35,125 nt of DNA, taken from Acidobacteriota bacterium. GTDB taxonomy: Bacteria > Acidobacteriota > Vicinamibacteria > Vicinamibacterales > CAVVIG01. This document shows positions 15,175 to 23,991 of the stretch, piece by piece (position 1 is the first letter of the stretch; each line of letters starts with the position of its first letter). Below the pieces are notes generated by a model, which saw nothing but the letters and a program-made list of their open reading frames with translations, had not been told where the DNA came from and made no database searches. A program made the position numbers and the translations under genes. The stretch spans positions 1 to 35,125 of the forward strand of contig JANYHS010000188.1 of NCBI GenBank assembly GCA_025358945.1, written 5' to 3'.

Positions 15175-16587
15175 TTACGAACTCAGGAGACGCGATGCGT
15201 CAGGCCTCATAGGTTCTGTGTGATTGTCCGCCTCTGCGCGGCGGACAATGGCGTCGAGCATCCCCCGAAACATCAGCACATGGATCGGGAATAACGTGTA
15301 CCAGTAGAGGCGCCCGAATAGTCCTCGCGGATCGAACGTTGCCGTTTGCCGAATGCGCGCCCGCCGCCCTTGGTCGAGCGGTTCGACTTCGAACTCGAGC
15401 CAGGCGCGTCCGGGCACTTTCATTTCGGCCACCAGGCGGAGCCGCCGGTCAGGCTCGTACGCCTCGACGCGCCACCAGTCGATGATGTCACCGACGCTGC
15501 AGCGGTCGGGAAACGGTCGCCCGCGCCGCATCCCGGCCCCGCCGAGCCGCCGATCGATCGAGCCCCGGAACTGCCAGAGCAGGTCGCCGAAGTACCAGCC
15601 GGTGGCGCCGCCGATCCGCCGAACCTGCGCGAAGAGGGAGACGGCCGAGGTATTCGCGTTCCGCCACTCGGTCTGGAGGAACAGGTCCACGCGCGATTCG
15701 TCCTCGATCGCCGCGGCGATGGCCTCGGTGAGCGGCCGCGGGCGAACCGGGAGCAACCGCCGCGCGGCGTCCGAACGGACGGCGGTGGAGTTGCGGAGTC
15801 CTTCCACGAGCGCGCGACCGACCCTCGCGTGGGCGGGTGTCACCAGGGCCAGCCACATACCGGAGAGCCGCGGTGTGAGGAGCGGGACGGGAATGAACCA
15901 GCGGTGAAGGCCGCGCTGGCGCGCGTACTCGCGCATCAGATCGCCGTATGACACGACGTCGGGGCCGCCGATCTCGAACACCTGGCTCCCGCCATCCGCG
16001 AGATCGAGCGCCGCGAGGAGATACGCGAGCAGGTCGTCGACGGCAATCGGCTGGGTCGTCGTGCGAATCCAACGCGGGCAGATCATGACGGGCAGCCGCT
16101 CCACGAGCGCGCGGATCATCTCGAACGAGAGGCTGCCGGCGCCGATCACGATCGAGGCTTTGAACTCCACGACCGGCACGCCGGAGGCGCGCAGGATGTC
16201 GCCCGTCTCGTTGCGGCTGTGGAGGTGGGGCGAGAGCGACTCGCTGGCGTCGCTGAGGCCGCCGAGATAGATGATGCGGCGGACGCCGGCCTTGGCGGCC
16301 GCGCGGCCGAAGTTCTCGGCGGCACGGCGATCCGCGGCGGCGAAATCGCGCCGCGTGGTCATCGAGTGGACGAGGTAGTAGGCCGACTCCACGCCGGCGA
16401 GGGCGGTGTCGAGCGAGGCCGCATCCAGGCAATCGCCGCGGACTAGTTCCGTGGACGCCGCGGCTCGCCCGGCCAGACGGCCGGGATCGCGCGCGAGACA
16501 CCGCACGTGATGGCCGGCCGCCTCGAGGCGCGGCAGCAGCCGTCCGCCGATGTATCCAGTGGCGCCGGTCAGGAGGACGGTCGTCAT
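15175..16587 (-). CDS. NmrA-like SDR epimerase/reductase with DUF2867-like C-terminal domain
   Basis: This protein of about 470 residues starts at ATG 16587, just before the Rossmann motif TGATGYIGG (about 7-15), typical of NAD(P)-binding atypical short-chain dehydrogenases. YYLVHSM and YLGGLSDA follow the NmrA/YbjT pattern, and there is no classical YxxxK. The C-terminal third (about 300-455) contains FQTEWRN-like, WYFGDLLWQFRG, CSVGDIIDWWRVE and LYWYTLFPIHVLMF, characteristic of the DUF2867 part of such fusions. The substrate is unknown; related proteins are often annotated as nucleotide-diphosphate-sugar epimerases. Longer upstream readings run through the intergenic promoter region. No Shine-Dalgarno is seen and a promoter-like pair ends 8 bases upstream. 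Confidence 0.85.
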   Translation of the reverse strand: MTTVLLTGATGYIGGRLLPRLEAAGHHVRCLARDPGRLAGRAAASTELVRGDCLDAASLDTALAGVESAYYLVHSMTTRRDFAAADRRAAENFGRAAAKAGVRRIIYLGGLSDASESLSPHLHSRNETGDILRASGVPVVEFKASIVIGAGSLSFEMIRALVERLPVMICPRWIRTTTQPIAVDDLLAYLLAALDLADGGSQVFEIGGPDVVSYGDLMREYARQRGLHRWFIPVPLLTPRLSGMWLALVTPAHARVGRALVEGLRNSTAVRSDAARRLLPVRPRPLTEAIAAAIEDESRVDLFLQTEWRNANTSAVSLFAQVRRIGGATGWYFGDLLWQFRGSIDRRLGGAGMRRGRPFPDRCSVGDIIDWWRVEAYEPDRRLRLVAEMKVPGRAWLEFEVEPLDQGRRARIRQTATFDPRGLFGRLYWYTLFPIHVLMFRGMLDAIVRRAEADNHTEPMRPDASRLLSS

Positions 16588-16594
16588 CGTGTTA

Positions 16595-16623
16595 ACTATG
16601 AAGCAAATAAAGTATCGTGTCAG
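16595..16623 (-). promoter_or_regulatory. Sigma70-type promoter for the SDR gene
   Basis: On the minus strand CTGACA (16623-16618) and CATAGT (16600-16595) are separated by 17 bases. The predicted transcription start is next to the ATG at 16587, so the transcript could be leaderless, in line with the absent ribosome-binding site. Confidence 0.4.
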
Positions 16624-16643
16624 TAAAATCGACGCCAGGCCCG

Positions 16644-16672
16644 CGCGAATGTGCGTGGGATGAACATTCGCG
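16644..16672. promoter_or_regulatory. Inverted repeat, likely operator of the XRE-cupin regulator
   Basis: CGCGAATGT (16644-16652) and ACATTCGCG (16664-16672) form a perfect 9-base inverted repeat with an 11-base spacer. It sits between the divergent SDR and XRE-cupin genes. A dimeric helix-turn-helix protein would suit two such half-sites, and autoregulation is the simplest reading. Confidence 0.5.
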
Positions 16673-16709
16673 TTGAAAATGTGCGCGCCGCGCAAACGAA
16701 GGGTGGCTG

Positions 16710-17306
16710 ATGCTTTCGCCGACGCTGCAGCATGGCTTGAAGACCTACGCGATCGGCCCCAAGATTCGCGCGCTGCGACTGACAAAGAAGATGGGTCTGG
16801 TGGAGCTTGGCCGCCATACCGGGCTCTCGCCCGCGATGCTGTCGAGAATCGAGCGCGGCCGCTTGTTCCCGACGCTGCCGACGTTGCTGCGTATCGCGTT
16901 GGTGTTCAGCGTCGGCCTCGACTTCTTTTTTGCCGGCGCCAGGGAGAAACCGGTCGTCGGCGTCGTGCGCCGAAAAGAGCGTCTGCGTTTTCCCGAGAAG
17001 CCGGGCGCGAAAGAGGTGGCGTACCGGTTCGAGTCGCTGGACTATTCGGCAGCCGAGCGGCGCCTGCATGCGTATTACGCGGAATTTCTGGCGGGGTCGC
17101 CGCTGGCGCAGCGGCTGCACCAGCACGCCGGGGGCGAATTTATTTACCTCCTGCTCGGGACCTTGAGTGTCCGCATTGGCGACGAGGAACATGTCCTGGG
17201 CCGGGGCGACTCGTTGTATTTCGATTCGAGCGTGCCGCACGGCTACCGCCGCAGCGGTCGAGGTCTATGCCGCGCAATCGTTGTCGTTTCGCTGAGGGGC
17301 CATTGA
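16710..17306 (+). CDS. XRE-family transcriptional regulator with C-terminal cupin domain
   Basis: This 198-residue protein has an XRE helix-turn-helix (about 15-70: KIRALRLTKKMGLVELGRHT, LSPAMLSRIERGRLFPTLPT) and a cupin domain (about 125-195) with HQHAGGEFIYLLLGTLSVRI and a following DSLYFDSSVPHGYR segment. His and Glu in the first motif and His in the second are the usual metal- or ligand-binding positions. Such regulators sense small molecules and often control neighbouring metabolic genes. It is divergent from the SDR gene, with a 9-base inverted repeat in the shared intergenic region, so it probably regulates itself and perhaps the SDR. The ligand is not predictable. Confidence 0.9.
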   Translation: MLSPTLQHGLKTYAIGPKIRALRLTKKMGLVELGRHTGLSPAMLSRIERGRLFPTLPTLLRIALVFSVGLDFFFAGAREKPVVGVVRRKERLRFPEKPGAKEVAYRFESLDYSAAERRLHAYYAEFLAGSPLAQRLHQHAGGEFIYLLLGTLSVRIGDEEHVLGRGDSLYFDSSVPHGYRRSGRGLCRAIVVVSLRGH

Positions 17307-17395
17307 GGTGGATCGGTAGCCAGCGCCTTCCGTGAGAGACAAACTTAGACATCACTTGACGATAAAGTGCAACAAACAAGAGACTTCCACCGATA

Positions 17396-17409
17396 ATCGG
17401 CCGTATACT
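17396..17409 (+). promoter_or_regulatory. Promoter-like motif upstream of module copy 2
   Basis: ATCGGCCGTATACT matches the 14-mer upstream of the first module at 12 of 14 positions, and includes the -10-like box TATACT. The DUF1592 start lies 61 bases downstream, so unlike copy 1 this transcript would have a leader. No clear -35 box is present. Confidence 0.4.
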
Positions 17410-17470
17410 TCACGCTGGTTAGCGTCTCGAATCAGGGCGTTTCGCGACGTTTATGTATCGGGGATCGTGC

Positions 17471-19945
17471 ATGACAAAGTTCACGGCGGCGAAGACGGCC
17501 ATGCTGGCGGCGATGTGCGTCGCGCTCGGCTTGAGTCTCGCGGCGCAAACGAATCCGGCGCCGAAGAAGACCGCCGCGCGGCAGGCGGGCGCTCCCGCGC
17601 CCAAGCCCGCGCTGGCCGTGGCGCACAAACCCGCGGCCGCGGCTGAACCGCAACCCGAGATCACCAGGCAGTACTGCATCGGCTGCCACAGCGACAAGGG
17701 CAAGGCCGGCGGCCTGTCGCTCGTCGGTTTCGATGCGGCGCACGCCGACCAGAACGCCGACGTCGCGGAAAAAATCATTCACAAGCTGCGTCTCGGCATG
17801 ATGCCGCCGCCCGGCGCGCGGCGCCCGGAAGGCGCCGTGCTGACGCAGTTCGCCACCGGACTGGAAACCACGATCGACGCGGTGGCGACGCTGCGTCCCA
17901 ACCCGGGCCGCCGTGGGTTTCAGCGCCTGAACCGCGCGGAGTACGAGCGGTCCGTGCACGACCTGCTCGATCTCGACGTCGACGTGAACGCGTTCCTGCC
18001 GCCCGACACACTGAGCGCCGGCTACGACAACATCGCCGACGTGCAGACGTTCTCGCCGACGCTGATGGAAGGCTATCTGCGCGCCGCGGGGCGGATTTCC
18101 ACACTGGCCGTTGGCGATCGCAACGCGAGCCCGTCGGAAGCGACGTTCAAGGTGCCGCGCACGCAGTCGCAGATGAAGCACATCGACGGCACGCCGTGGG
18201 GCACGCGCGGCGGCATCGCCGTCACGCACACGTTTCCGGCCGACGGTGATTATTCGTTCCGCATCATGCTGCACGGCACGCCAACGGGTCAGCTGTTTGG
18301 CAGCGTGTCGAGCCGCACCGAGCAGATCGATCTCTCGATCAACGGCGAGCGCGTCGCCTTGCTCGACATCGATCACAAGATCAGCGAGACCGACAAGAAC
18401 GGCCTGAACCTGGTCACGCCGCGTGTACACGTGAAGGCGGGCCCGCAGCGCATTGCCGCGGCGTTCATCCAGAAGTTCGACGGCGTTGTGGACGACCTCG
18501 TCTCGCCGATCGACTACACGCTGGCCGATACGGAATACGGCGACAACGCCGGCATCACGATTCTTCCGCACGTGCGCGACCTCAGCATCACCGGGCCGTA
18601 CCGGGTGACCGGTGTCTCCGACACGCCGAGCCGCCGCAAGGTGTTCGTCTGCCGCCCGACCGCGCAGGCCGACGAGATTCCCTGCGCGCGTCGGATCCTG
18701 TCGACGCTGGCCAGCGAAGCCTACCGCCGGACCGCCCATAGCGAGGACGTCGAATCGCTGATGGAGTTCTACGGCGACGCGCGCAAGGGCCACGACTTCG
18801 AAGCCGGCATCAAGGCGGCGCTGCAGGCGCTGCTCGCCAGCCCGAAATTCGTGTTCCGCTTCGAGACCACGCCGGCGGCGGCGAAACCGGGACAGACCTA
18901 CCGCGTCACCGATCTGGATCTGGCCTCGCGTCTGTCGTTCTTCATCTGGAACACGGCGCCGGATGCTGAACTGGTGAAGATTGCGACCGCGGGCACGCTG
19001 CACACGCCGGTGATGCTCGAGAAGCAGGTCCGCCGCATGCTCGCGGATGCGCGCGCCGAGACGATGTCGACGCGGTTCGCGTCGCAGTGGCTGCGCCTGC
19101 AGGACGTCGAGAAGATTCATCCGGATGCGCTGCTGTTTCCGGGTTTCGACAACGAACTGGCCACCTCGTACAAACGCGAGACCGAGCTCTTCTTCGACAG
19201 CATCGTACGCGAGGATCGGAACGTGCTCGATCTGCTGGACGCGGATTACACGTTTGTCAACGAGCGCATCGCGCGCGTCTATCGGATGCCGAACATCATC
19301 GGCGAAAACTTCCGGCGCGTCAGCCTGCCGGCAGAACGCCGCGGCATCCTCGGGCAGGGCAGCATGCTGATGCAGACGGCGGTCGCCGACCGCACGTCGC
19401 CGGTGCAGCGCGGCAAGTGGATCATGGAAGTGCTGCTCGGGTCGCCACCGCCGGCGCCGCCGCCCAACGTGCCGCCGCTCGAGGACACCAAGGGCGCGAC
19501 CGCGACGGGCAAGTCGCTGTCGACACGCGAGCGCATGGAAGAGCACCGCAAGAACCCGGCATGCACGTCGTGCCACAAGGTGATCGATCCGCTCGGCCTG
19601 GCGCTTGAGAACTTCGACGTGCTCGGCGCGTGGCGCTTCAAGGACAACGGCGTCGATGTCGACTCGAACGGCGTGCTGTATGACGGCGCCAAGATGACGG
19701 GCTTCGCCGACCTGCGCGTTGCGCTGCTCAGCCACTCCGACGCACTGATCCGCAATTTCACCAACAACCTGATGTCGTACGGCATCGGGCGCCGTATCGA
19801 GTACTACGACCAGCCGTCGATTCGCGCGATCGCAAAGAAAGCTGCACAGAACGGCAACCGTTTTTCGTCGTTTGTCCTGGGGATCGTCAACAGTCCGGCA
19901 TTCCAGATGAGCACGGCCGACGCCGTGTCTTCAACCGCTCAATAG
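17471..19945 (+). CDS. DUF1592/DUF1588-type secreted cytochrome-like protein (copy 2)
   Basis: This protein of about 824 residues is the intact paralogue of the gene at 7223-9700. ATG 17471 is chosen because MTKFTAAKTAMLAAM begins a signal peptide and GGGGA lies before it. An Ala/Pro/Lys-rich linker (about 28-62) precedes the first heme motif CIGCH (Cys69, Cys72, His73). Then come DUF1587-like (RLNRAEYERSVHDLL), DUF1595-like, DUF1592-like (SRLSFFIWNTAPDAEL) and DUF1588-like regions with the second heme motif CTSCH (about 698-702) and a DUF1585-like C-terminus (LMSYGIGRRIEYYD). It is probably periplasmic. It starts a plus-strand operon, with the DUF1552 gene 9 bases downstream. Electron-transfer or polymer-related functions are speculated for such proteins, none shown. 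Confidence 0.9.
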   Translation: MTKFTAAKTAMLAAMCVALGLSLAAQTNPAPKKTAARQAGAPAPKPALAVAHKPAAAAEPQPEITRQYCIGCHSDKGKAGGLSLVGFDAAHADQNADVAEKIIHKLRLGMMPPPGARRPEGAVLTQFATGLETTIDAVATLRPNPGRRGFQRLNRAEYERSVHDLLDLDVDVNAFLPPDTLSAGYDNIADVQTFSPTLMEGYLRAAGRISTLAVGDRNASPSEATFKVPRTQSQMKHIDGTPWGTRGGIAVTHTFPADGDYSFRIMLHGTPTGQLFGSVSSRTEQIDLSINGERVALLDIDHKISETDKNGLNLVTPRVHVKAGPQRIAAAFIQKFDGVVDDLVSPIDYTLADTEYGDNAGITILPHVRDLSITGPYRVTGVSDTPSRRKVFVCRPTAQADEIPCARRILSTLASEAYRRTAHSEDVESLMEFYGDARKGHDFEAGIKAALQALLASPKFVFRFETTPAAAKPGQTYRVTDLDLASRLSFFIWNTAPDAELVKIATAGTLHTPVMLEKQVRRMLADARAETMSTRFASQWLRLQDVEKIHPDALLFPGFDNELATSYKRETELFFDSIVREDRNVLDLLDADYTFVNERIARVYRMPNIIGENFRRVSLPAERRGILGQGSMLMQTAVADRTSPVQRGKWIMEVLLGSPPPAPPPNVPPLEDTKGATATGKSLSTRERMEEHRKNPACTSCHKVIDPLGLALENFDVLGAWRFKDNGVDVDSNGVLYDGAKMTGFADLRVALLSHSDALIRNFTNNLMSYGIGRRIEYYDQPSIRAIAKKAAQNGNRFSSFVLGIVNSPAFQMSTADAVSSTAQ

Positions 19946-19954
19946 AGGACGCCA

Positions 19955-21379
19955 ATGTTCATTTCGAAAAAGCACGTCTCCCGCCGCGCGGTCCTGAAAG
20001 GCATGGGCGTCACCATCGCGCTGCCCTTGCTCGACGCCATGGTGCCAGCGCGCACCGTCTTCGCGAACACCGCCGCCGGCGCCGCGGCGTCGAAGCAGCG
20101 GCTGGTGTGCATGGAGATGGTGCACGGCAACGCCGGCAGCACCGCGATCGGTGTCCAGAAGAACCTGTTCGCGCCGGCTCAGGTCGGCCGCGACTTCGAG
20201 TGGAGCCCGACGCTGGAGCCGCTCGCCCCGTTCCGCGACTACGTGACGATTGTCAGCAACACCGACGTTCACAACGCCGAGGCGTTCACGTTGCCGGAAA
20301 TCGGCGGCGACCACTTCCGCTCGAGCGCGGTGTTCCTCACCCAGTCGCACCCGAAGCAGACCGAGGGCAACGACGTCTACGCCGGCACGTCGCTTGATCA
20401 GATTTACGCGCAGCAATTCGGTCAGGACACGCCGATTCCCTCGATGCAGCTGTCGATCGAGAACGTCGATCAGGCCGGCGGCTGCACCTACGGCTATTCG
20501 TGCATCTATACGGACACGATCAGTTGGGCGTCCCCGAAGCAGCCGCTGCCGATGATTCGCGACCCGCGCGTGGTGTTCGACCAGTTGTTCGGCGTCGGCG
20601 CGACCGCTGCCGAGCGCACGGTCAATCTGAAGACCGACCGCAGCATCCTCGACTGGATTTCGAGCCAGGCGACGCAACTGCGCCGCGACCTCGGCGCCAG
20701 CGATCGCCTCCGGCTCAACGAGTATTTCGAAAACATTCGCGAAATCGAACGCCGCATCCAGCGCGTCGAAGCGCGGAACGCCAGCGGCGAACAGCGCGCG
20801 CTGCCCGAGGCGCCGATCGGCGTGCCCGACTCGTTCGAAGAGCACGTGCACATCCTGATGGATCTGATGGCGGTCGCCTTCGCGTCGGACACCACCCGGG
20901 TGTTCTCGTTCAAGATGAGCCGCGATGCGTCCGGACGATCGTATCCCGAGAGCGGCGTCACCACCGGTTTCCACAACGCGTCGCATCACGGCGAGCGCGA
21001 AGACCGGATCATGGAGTTCGCCAAGATCAACCGCTACCACGTCAGCATGCTCCCCTACCTGATGGAGAAGCTGAAGAACACGCCGGAAGGCGACAGCAAC
21101 CTGCTGGAGAACAGCCTGATCATCTACGGCTCGCCGATGGGCGACTCCAACATCCACAACCACAAGCGCGTTCCGCTGGTGCTCGCGGGCCACGCCGGCG
21201 GCAAGCTGACCGGCGGCGTCCACATCAAGGCGCCGGACGGCACGCCGAAGGCGAACGCGATGTTCACCGGCCTGCACGCCCTCGGCCGCACGGATCTCCA
21301 GAGCTTCGGCGACAGCACGGGATTGCTCGATCTGAACACGAACGTCGCGTCCTCGACGGACGCCGCGCCCAAGGCGTAG
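19955..21379 (+). CDS. DUF1552 protein, Tat-exported (copy 2, intact)
   Basis: This 474-residue protein has the twin-arginine motif SRRAVLKG (residues 9-16) and a hydrophobic segment to about residue 35, so it is probably exported folded by Tat. AGAGGA gives a good ribosome-binding site. Family hallmarks include MEMVHGNAG, GGDHFRSSAVFLTQSHP, YAGTSLDQIYA, NIREIERRIQ and the C-terminal GSPMGDSNIHNHKRVP. The His-rich segments could bind metal; the family is of unknown biochemical role but is regularly found beside DUF1592-type genes, as here. It is the intact equivalent of the frameshifted gene at 5825-7212. The ankyrin gene follows after 48 bases, whereas copy 1 has an ATGA overlap. Confidence 0.9.
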   Translation: MFISKKHVSRRAVLKGMGVTIALPLLDAMVPARTVFANTAAGAAASKQRLVCMEMVHGNAGSTAIGVQKNLFAPAQVGRDFEWSPTLEPLAPFRDYVTIVSNTDVHNAEAFTLPEIGGDHFRSSAVFLTQSHPKQTEGNDVYAGTSLDQIYAQQFGQDTPIPSMQLSIENVDQAGGCTYGYSCIYTDTISWASPKQPLPMIRDPRVVFDQLFGVGATAAERTVNLKTDRSILDWISSQATQLRRDLGASDRLRLNEYFENIREIERRIQRVEARNASGEQRALPEAPIGVPDSFEEHVHILMDLMAVAFASDTTRVFSFKMSRDASGRSYPESGVTTGFHNASHHGEREDRIMEFAKINRYHVSMLPYLMEKLKNTPEGDSNLLENSLIIYGSPMGDSNIHNHKRVPLVLAGHAGGKLTGGVHIKAPDGTPKANAMFTGLHALGRTDLQSFGDSTGLLDLNTNVASSTDAAPKA

Positions 21380-21391
21380 GAAGTACACAAG

Positions 21392-21414
21392 GGCTCAGGG
21401 CATAGGCTCAGGGC
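21392..21414. repeat. Short tandem repeat between DUF1552 and ankyrin genes
   Basis: GGCTCAGGGC occurs at 21392-21401 and again at 21405-21414, a 13-base period. It fills the 48-base spacer that separates the two genes here but is absent in copy 1, where the genes overlap. No function is evident. Confidence 0.6.
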
Positions 21415-21427
21415 TTCAGGAGTTGAG

Positions 21428-23155
21428 ATGCGCAAATCGCTGACGACTGGTTTCTCCCTCTGCGCGGTGGCCGCGCTCGCGTTCACGCAGCTGACGCACG
21501 CAGCGCCGGCTGGCGCCGCCGCATTCGTCGAAGCGGCCATGAACGGCAACCGTGAGGTCGTGCGCGCGCTGTTGAAGGACGGCGCCGACGTCAACACCAC
21601 GCAGGCCGACGGCATGACGGCGCTACACTGGGCGGCCCAGAAGGGCGACGTCGAGCTGGCAAAAGTGCTGCTCTACGCCAGCGCGAATCTCAAGGCCACG
21701 ACGCGCATCGGTGGCTACACGCCGCTGCTGATCGCCAGCAAGAACGGCGACGCGTCGATGATCGACACGCTGACCCAGGCCGGAGCCGACTCGAATGCGC
21801 CGACGATGAACGGCACGACGCCGCTGATGCTCGCCGCCGCGGCCGGCAAGCCGGCGGCCGTCACGGCCCTCATCGATCACGGCGCGATCGTCAACGCGAA
21901 GGAATCAGTGAAGGGTGAAACCGCGCTGACGTTTGCCGCGGCGTTCGGCCGCGCCGACGTGATTCGGGTCCTCACCGCCCACGGCGCCGACGTGAAGATG
22001 ACGACCAACGCCGTCGACCTGGCGGACTTCGCGAAGGAAGAGCAGGAACGGTTCGCGGCCGAGCGCGCGCAGCAGGGCGGTGCGGGACGCGGCGGCGCCG
22101 CGCCGGCCGGTGGACGCGGCGGCGCACCTCAGGGTCCGCAGATCGCCGGCGTCAACCGCCAGTACAACTACACCGAACTGGTCGGCTTCTGGGGCGGCCT
22201 CGCGCCGATGCACCTGGCGGCGCGTCAGGGTGAAATCGAATCGGTGAAGGCGTTGATGGATGCCGGTGCTGACGTCAACCAGGTCGGCGCCGGCGATTCG
22301 ATTACGCCGCTGCTCATTGCGACGATGAACGGTCACTTCGATCTGGCAAAGCAGCTGCTCGACAAAGGCGCCAATCCCAACATCGCACAGAACAACGGCG
22401 CCGCGCCGCTCTACGCCGCGTTGAACGTTCAGTGGGCGGCGAAAGCGCTCTACCCGCAGCCGCGTGCCTACGAGCAGCAGCACGCGTCCTACCTCGATCT
22501 GATGCAGGTCCTTCTCGAGAAGGGCGCCGATCCGAATGCGCGCCTCACCAAGAAGGTCTGGTACTCGCAGTACGACTTCGATCAGTCCGGTGTCGACGAA
22601 ACCGGTTCCACACCGTTCTGGCGCGCGGCCTACGCGGCCGACGTGGACGCGATGAAGTTGATGCTGAAGTACGGCGCCGATCCCAACATCACGACGATGC
22701 GGTCGGCGGGACGTGTTCGGGTGGGTGACGTGACGCGTGAGGTGCAGGACGTGTCGCCGATGCCGCCGGTCGCCGTCGGCGGTCCTGGAGTCACCGCGCT
22801 GCTTGCGGCGTCAGGCGTCGGCTACGGTGAAGGCTTCGCAGCCAATCACCACCGGTTCGCGCCGGGCGGCATGCTCGCGGCCGTGAAATACCTGGTCGAA
22901 GATCTCCACGCCGACGTCAACGCGCGCGATCACGAGGGCAATACCGCGATTCACAACGCCGCGGCGCGCGGCGACAACGAGATGATCAAGTATCTCGTCG
23001 CCCACGGCGCCGACCCGAAGTACGTCAACCGCGAAGGCAAGACGACGGTGGACATGGCCAACGGCCCGGTCCAGCGCATCAGCCCGTTCCCCGAGACGAT
23101 CAAGCTGCTCGAGGGCATGGGCGTGAAGAACAATCACAAATGCGTGTCCTGCTAG
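21428..23155 (+). CDS. Secreted ankyrin-repeat protein with C-terminal HKCVSC tail (copy 2)
   Basis: This 575-residue protein has a signal peptide (about 1-25, ending THAAPA). Ankyrin repeats lie on both sides of a Gly/Ala/Arg-rich linker (about 205-240, AGRGGAAPAGGRGG). Repeat signatures include GMTALHWAAQKGD, GGYTPLLIASKNGD, GETALTFAA, GLAPMHLAARQGE and GNTAIHNAAARGDN. The ending NNHKCVSC is the same as in copy 1 at 4080-5828, though other parts differ substantially. The protein probably acts in the periplasm as a binding partner for the two proteins encoded upstream; this is inferred from conserved linkage. The Cys-rich tail may form a disulfide, bind metal with the His, or be modified. 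Confidence 0.88.
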   Translation: MRKSLTTGFSLCAVAALAFTQLTHAAPAGAAAFVEAAMNGNREVVRALLKDGADVNTTQADGMTALHWAAQKGDVELAKVLLYASANLKATTRIGGYTPLLIASKNGDASMIDTLTQAGADSNAPTMNGTTPLMLAAAAGKPAAVTALIDHGAIVNAKESVKGETALTFAAAFGRADVIRVLTAHGADVKMTTNAVDLADFAKEEQERFAAERAQQGGAGRGGAAPAGGRGGAPQGPQIAGVNRQYNYTELVGFWGGLAPMHLAARQGEIESVKALMDAGADVNQVGAGDSITPLLIATMNGHFDLAKQLLDKGANPNIAQNNGAAPLYAALNVQWAAKALYPQPRAYEQQHASYLDLMQVLLEKGADPNARLTKKVWYSQYDFDQSGVDETGSTPFWRAAYAADVDAMKLMLKYGADPNITTMRSAGRVRVGDVTREVQDVSPMPPVAVGGPGVTALLAASGVGYGEGFAANHHRFAPGGMLAAVKYLVEDLHADVNARDHEGNTAIHNAAARGDNEMIKYLVAHGADPKYVNREGKTTVDMANGPVQRISPFPETIKLLEGMGVKNNHKCVSC

Positions 23156-23211
23156 CCTGATGTAAGACGGTTTGGTGCGCGCCTGGCAGCACCCTTGCTC
23201 GTCAGAAGTGG

Positions 23212-23991
23212 ATGACGACGAAACTACGCAGCGCGTTGCTCGCAGCCGCGCTGGTGGCTGGGCTGGCTGCGCCGCTGCTTGCGCAGGTACCCACGCTCCC
23301 TGCGGATGAGCCGGAGAAAACCGCCAGGCGCGGGGACGTGTTCGAACGGACGCCGTCCTTCGACGAGCAGGTGCGCGACCTGCGTCACGCGCTGACCCGC
23401 CTGCCGATCGCCGCCGGCCTCGCGTGCGTGCTCGCGTTTCGCCCACGCCGAAAGGGCACCCCGCCTCGCCAGGCGTCAGTGATCCAGACCCAGATCATCC
23501 TCGCCGTCGTCGGGGCGGTCGTGATGCTGGTGGTGGGATCCAGTCTGGCGCGGGCGTTCGGAATCGTCGGCGCGGCAGGTCTCGTGCGGTACCGCGCGAA
23601 GATTGACGACCCCAAGGACGCCGGCGTGATGCTGTCGACGCTGGCTGTGGGTCTTGCCGCCGGCGTCGGCGTCTGGCTGCTCGCCGGGTTCGCGACCGTT
23701 TTCATACTCGCGCTGCTCTGGATGGTCGAGTCCATCGAGCCGAAGGCCACTTTGTTGTTCACGCTGAAGGTGAAGGCGAAGACGCCGGCCGCGCTCCAGC
23801 CGAAACTCGAGGCACTGCTGACGCGCTACCGCATGCCCTACGAATTACGAGGCACGACGCTGGAGGAACTGCATTACGAGGTGCGGACGCCGCTGGCGGG
23901 GAAGACGGATCACTTGTCGGCCCGCATCCTGAAGCTGGAGCCGGACAACGCGACGGCGGTGGAGTGGGAGGAGAAGAAAGAAAAGAAGTGA
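23212..23991 (+). CDS. DUF4956-like membrane protein (MgtC-like core)
   Basis: This 259-residue protein has a signal-like N-terminus (to about residue 24), a polar stretch, then several membrane helices (about 58-75, 94-120, 140-182) and a soluble C-terminal domain. The segment SLARAFGIVGAAGLVRYRAKI with DDPKDAGVMLSTLAVGLAAG is the recognisable core, resembling DUF4956 proteins and the MgtC/SapB membrane domain. The C-terminal part has an ACT-like alternating pattern. Its role is unknown; DUF4956 proteins are sometimes encoded near polyphosphate polymerases, not seen here. It starts 56 bases after the ankyrin gene on the same strand and may be in the module operon, but copy 1 has no counterpart. 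Confidence 0.7.
   Translation: MTTKLRSALLAAALVAGLAAPLLAQVPTLPADEPEKTARRGDVFERTPSFDEQVRDLRHALTRLPIAAGLACVLAFRPRRKGTPPRQASVIQTQIILAVVGAVVMLVVGSSLARAFGIVGAAGLVRYRAKIDDPKDAGVMLSTLAVGLAAGVGVWLLAGFATVFILALLWMVESIEPKATLLFTLKVKAKTPAALQPKLEALLTRYRMPYELRGTTLEELHYEVRTPLAGKTDHLSARILKLEPDNATAVEWEEKKEKK

Noticed and set aside
17432-19735. Long minus-strand reading frame (767 codons) opposite DUF1592 copy 2
   Set aside because: It mirrors the codon pattern of the real gene and has no recognisable motif, signal or neighbours.
21392-21414. Possible CRISPR or regulatory array in the tandem repeat
   Set aside because: It has only two 10-base units with no spacers of CRISPR size and no cas genes in the window.
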